From assembly GCA_016840285.1 (NCBI GenBank), contig JAEOSR010000035.1, positions 1-23,493 of the forward strand: 23,493 bases of DNA, written 5' to 3'. Below the pieces are notes generated by a model. It saw only the letters and a program-made list of their open reading frames with translations, had not been told where the DNA came from and did no database searches. A program made the position numbers and the translations under genes. Of the stretch, positions 22,437-23,493 are shown piece after piece. The first letter of the stretch is position 1. Every line of letters begins with the position of its first letter. The stretch comes from Candidatus Hodarchaeota archaeon. Lineage in GTDB: Archaea > Asgardarchaeota > Heimdallarchaeia > Hodarchaeales > Hodarchaeaceae.

Positions 22437-23408
22437 ATGGCACTCATGAAAGGGGGAAAAGAAAAACCCCAAAAGAAAGCAGCCGCCGCCGAGGACGAAG
22501 AAGAAATCCTGGAATGCAAAAATTGTGGGTCCACAGACATAGTCGCAGACGAGAATAGGGGAGAGCTGATCTGCGAGAAATGTGGCTATGTGTTGGAAAC
22601 ACGACTGATCGATGAAGGACCCGAATGGCGAGCATTTAACTCGGAAGAACGAGACAAACGAAGCCGGGTAGGATCACCCTCCACATTCTCAGTCCACGAT
22701 AAAGGATTGTCAACAATTATAGGATATGAAAACCGGGACACATTCGGAAATAAACTATCAGCATCCAGACGAGCGCAAATCTATCGGTTACGAAAATGGC
22801 AAATACGCACTCGCGTGCATTCATCAATGGACCGGAACCTGGCATTCGCCATGTCGGAAATGGACAGACTGGCAAGCCAACTAGGTATCCCACGGAACGT
22901 CAAGGAAACAGCCGCGATCATCTATCGGAAAGCGATCGAGAAACGGCTAGTCCGAGGACGGTCAATAGAAGCGATGGTGGCAGCAACGATTTATGCATCA
23001 GCACGAGTACGACGTGTGCCTCGAACACTGGATGAAATCGCAAAAGAATCACGAATCACGAAGAAAGAACTAGGCAGATGTTACCGCCTATTACTCAGGG
23101 AACTATACCTGAATATCCCATTGGCATCCCCGATAGACTATCTGGTACGATTCGGAACAGAACTACGACTGTCAGGAGTATGTCAACGGAAAGCAGCATC
23201 AATCCTAAAACGGGCAAAAGCGGCAGGACTGACAGCAGGGAAAGACCCAACAGGACTAGCAGCAGCAGCAATCTACATTTCGGGAATCATCAATGGAGAA
23301 CGACGGACACAACGAGAGATCTCAGAAGTAGCTCACGTTACGGAGGTAACCGTCCGAAATCGCTATAAAGAGCTCGTACGCAAACTCAGCATTGAGATTA
23401 CGGTTTAA
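22437..23408 (+). CDS. tfb: Transcription initiation factor IIB (TFB)
   Basis: This 323-residue general transcription factor binds the TBP-TATA complex at the BRE and recruits RNA polymerase, like eukaryotic TFIIB. After a Lys-rich start, the zinc ribbon has C27-x-x-C30 and C46-x-x-C49 (ECKNCGSTDIV, ICEKCGYVL). The B-reader region E-W-R-A-F (63-67) and S-E-E-R-D-K-R-S-R-V-G follow, with the linker GLSTIIG. Two cyclin-fold repeats occupy about 120-210 and 220-315. The second has the C-terminal HTH (QREISEVAHVTEVTVRNRYKEL) that reads the BRE. The length is normal. Met4 (22446) is an alternative start. Its codons favour CGA, CGG and GGA, and G+C is well above the accessory genes, as expected of a conserved core gene. 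Confidence 0.97.
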   Translation: MALMKGGKEKPQKKAAAAEDEEEILECKNCGSTDIVADENRGELICEKCGYVLETRLIDEGPEWRAFNSEERDKRSRVGSPSTFSVHDKGLSTIIGYENRDTFGNKLSASRRAQIYRLRKWQIRTRVHSSMDRNLAFAMSEMDRLASQLGIPRNVKETAAIIYRKAIEKRLVRGRSIEAMVAATIYASARVRRVPRTLDEIAKESRITKKELGRCYRLLLRELYLNIPLASPIDYLVRFGTELRLSGVCQRKAASILKRAKAAGLTAGKDPTGLAAAAIYISGIINGERRTQREISEVAHVTEVTVRNRYKELVRKLSIEITV

Positions 23409-23452
23409 TTCATATTTTATAGCAGTACACCAGAATTGGGTGAGGTGGAGTA

Positions 23453-23457
23453 TTTTT
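23453..23457 (+). terminator. T-run after TFB
   Basis: A five-T tract within a pyrimidine-rich stretch, about 45 bases after the TFB stop codon and preceded by a G-rich segment, is a plausible archaeal terminator. Position and composition are the only evidence. Confidence 0.3.
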
Positions 23458-23493
23458 CTCTTTAAAATAAGAATATTAATGTCTAATCTTAGA

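Noticed and set aside
22229..22540. Minus-strand frame of 103 codons over the TFB 5' end
   Set aside because: It overlaps the TFB start and promoter, is Ser/Phe-rich as antisense frames are, and has no family features.
23479..23493. ATG at the right edge preceded by an AT-rich stretch
   Set aside because: Only five codons are visible, so a following gene cannot be supported.

Overview
The window looks archaeal. It ends in a canonical transcription factor B (TFB) gene and begins with a RadA recombinase gene. It carries a PAC2-family proteasome-assembly gene, and several genes have BRE/TATA-like promoters 20-35 bp from a leaderless or nearly leaderless start. An Arf-like small GTPase, the decayed remains of a second small GTPase, WD40, LRR and TPR proteins, prenyltransferase-type alpha/alpha toroids and Thr-rich C-terminal surface anchors together suggest an Asgard archaeon, perhaps of the Heimdallarchaeia type. 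That placement is inference from gene content; no marker phylogeny was run. There is no tRNA, rRNA, CRISPR array or insertion sequence that I can see.

Layout. 1-3400: radA followed after 34 bp by a large TPR protein with an unassigned C-terminal domain. 3423-5172 (minus): a TrmB-like winged-helix regulator whose 3' end overlaps the start of an Arf-like GTPase; this pair diverges from a surface-anchored protein (5300-7576) that joins a seven-bladed WD40 propeller to a serine beta-lactamase/NylB-type hydrolase. 7764-9075: PAC2 chaperone and a GNAT acetyltransferase. 9098-10999: two divergent alpha/alpha-toroid (prenyltransferase/squalene-cyclase fold) genes. 11077-15190 (minus): a TPR-like/alpha-beta hydrolase fusion, a CPA2 cation/proton antiporter and a membrane-tethered LRR protein. 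15393-16737: a RimJ-type GNAT and a TPR protein diverging from an operator-like dyad. 17003-18171: an overlapping nucleotidyltransferase (MNT)-HEPN pair of toxin-antitoxin type. 18358-19662: a gene graveyard, with a broken beta-helix/Ig-like surface protein and a small-GTPase relic. 19860-21811: a zinc-ribbon mini-protein, a small membrane protein and a NosD-like beta-helix surface protein. 22437-23408: TFB after a 625-bp non-coding stretch that contains a GC-rich island and promoter-like elements on both strands.

How it fits together. Housekeeping genes (radA, PAC2, TFB) are visibly richer in G+C than the AT-rich accessory genes between them. The most unusual units are the TrmB-like regulator/Arf-like GTPase operon opposite the WD40-hydrolase surface protein, the divergent toroid pair, the HTH-fused MNT-HEPN pair with a dyad between TATA box and start, and the two fossil genes at 18.4-19.7 kb, which show that surface proteins and GTPases turn over here.
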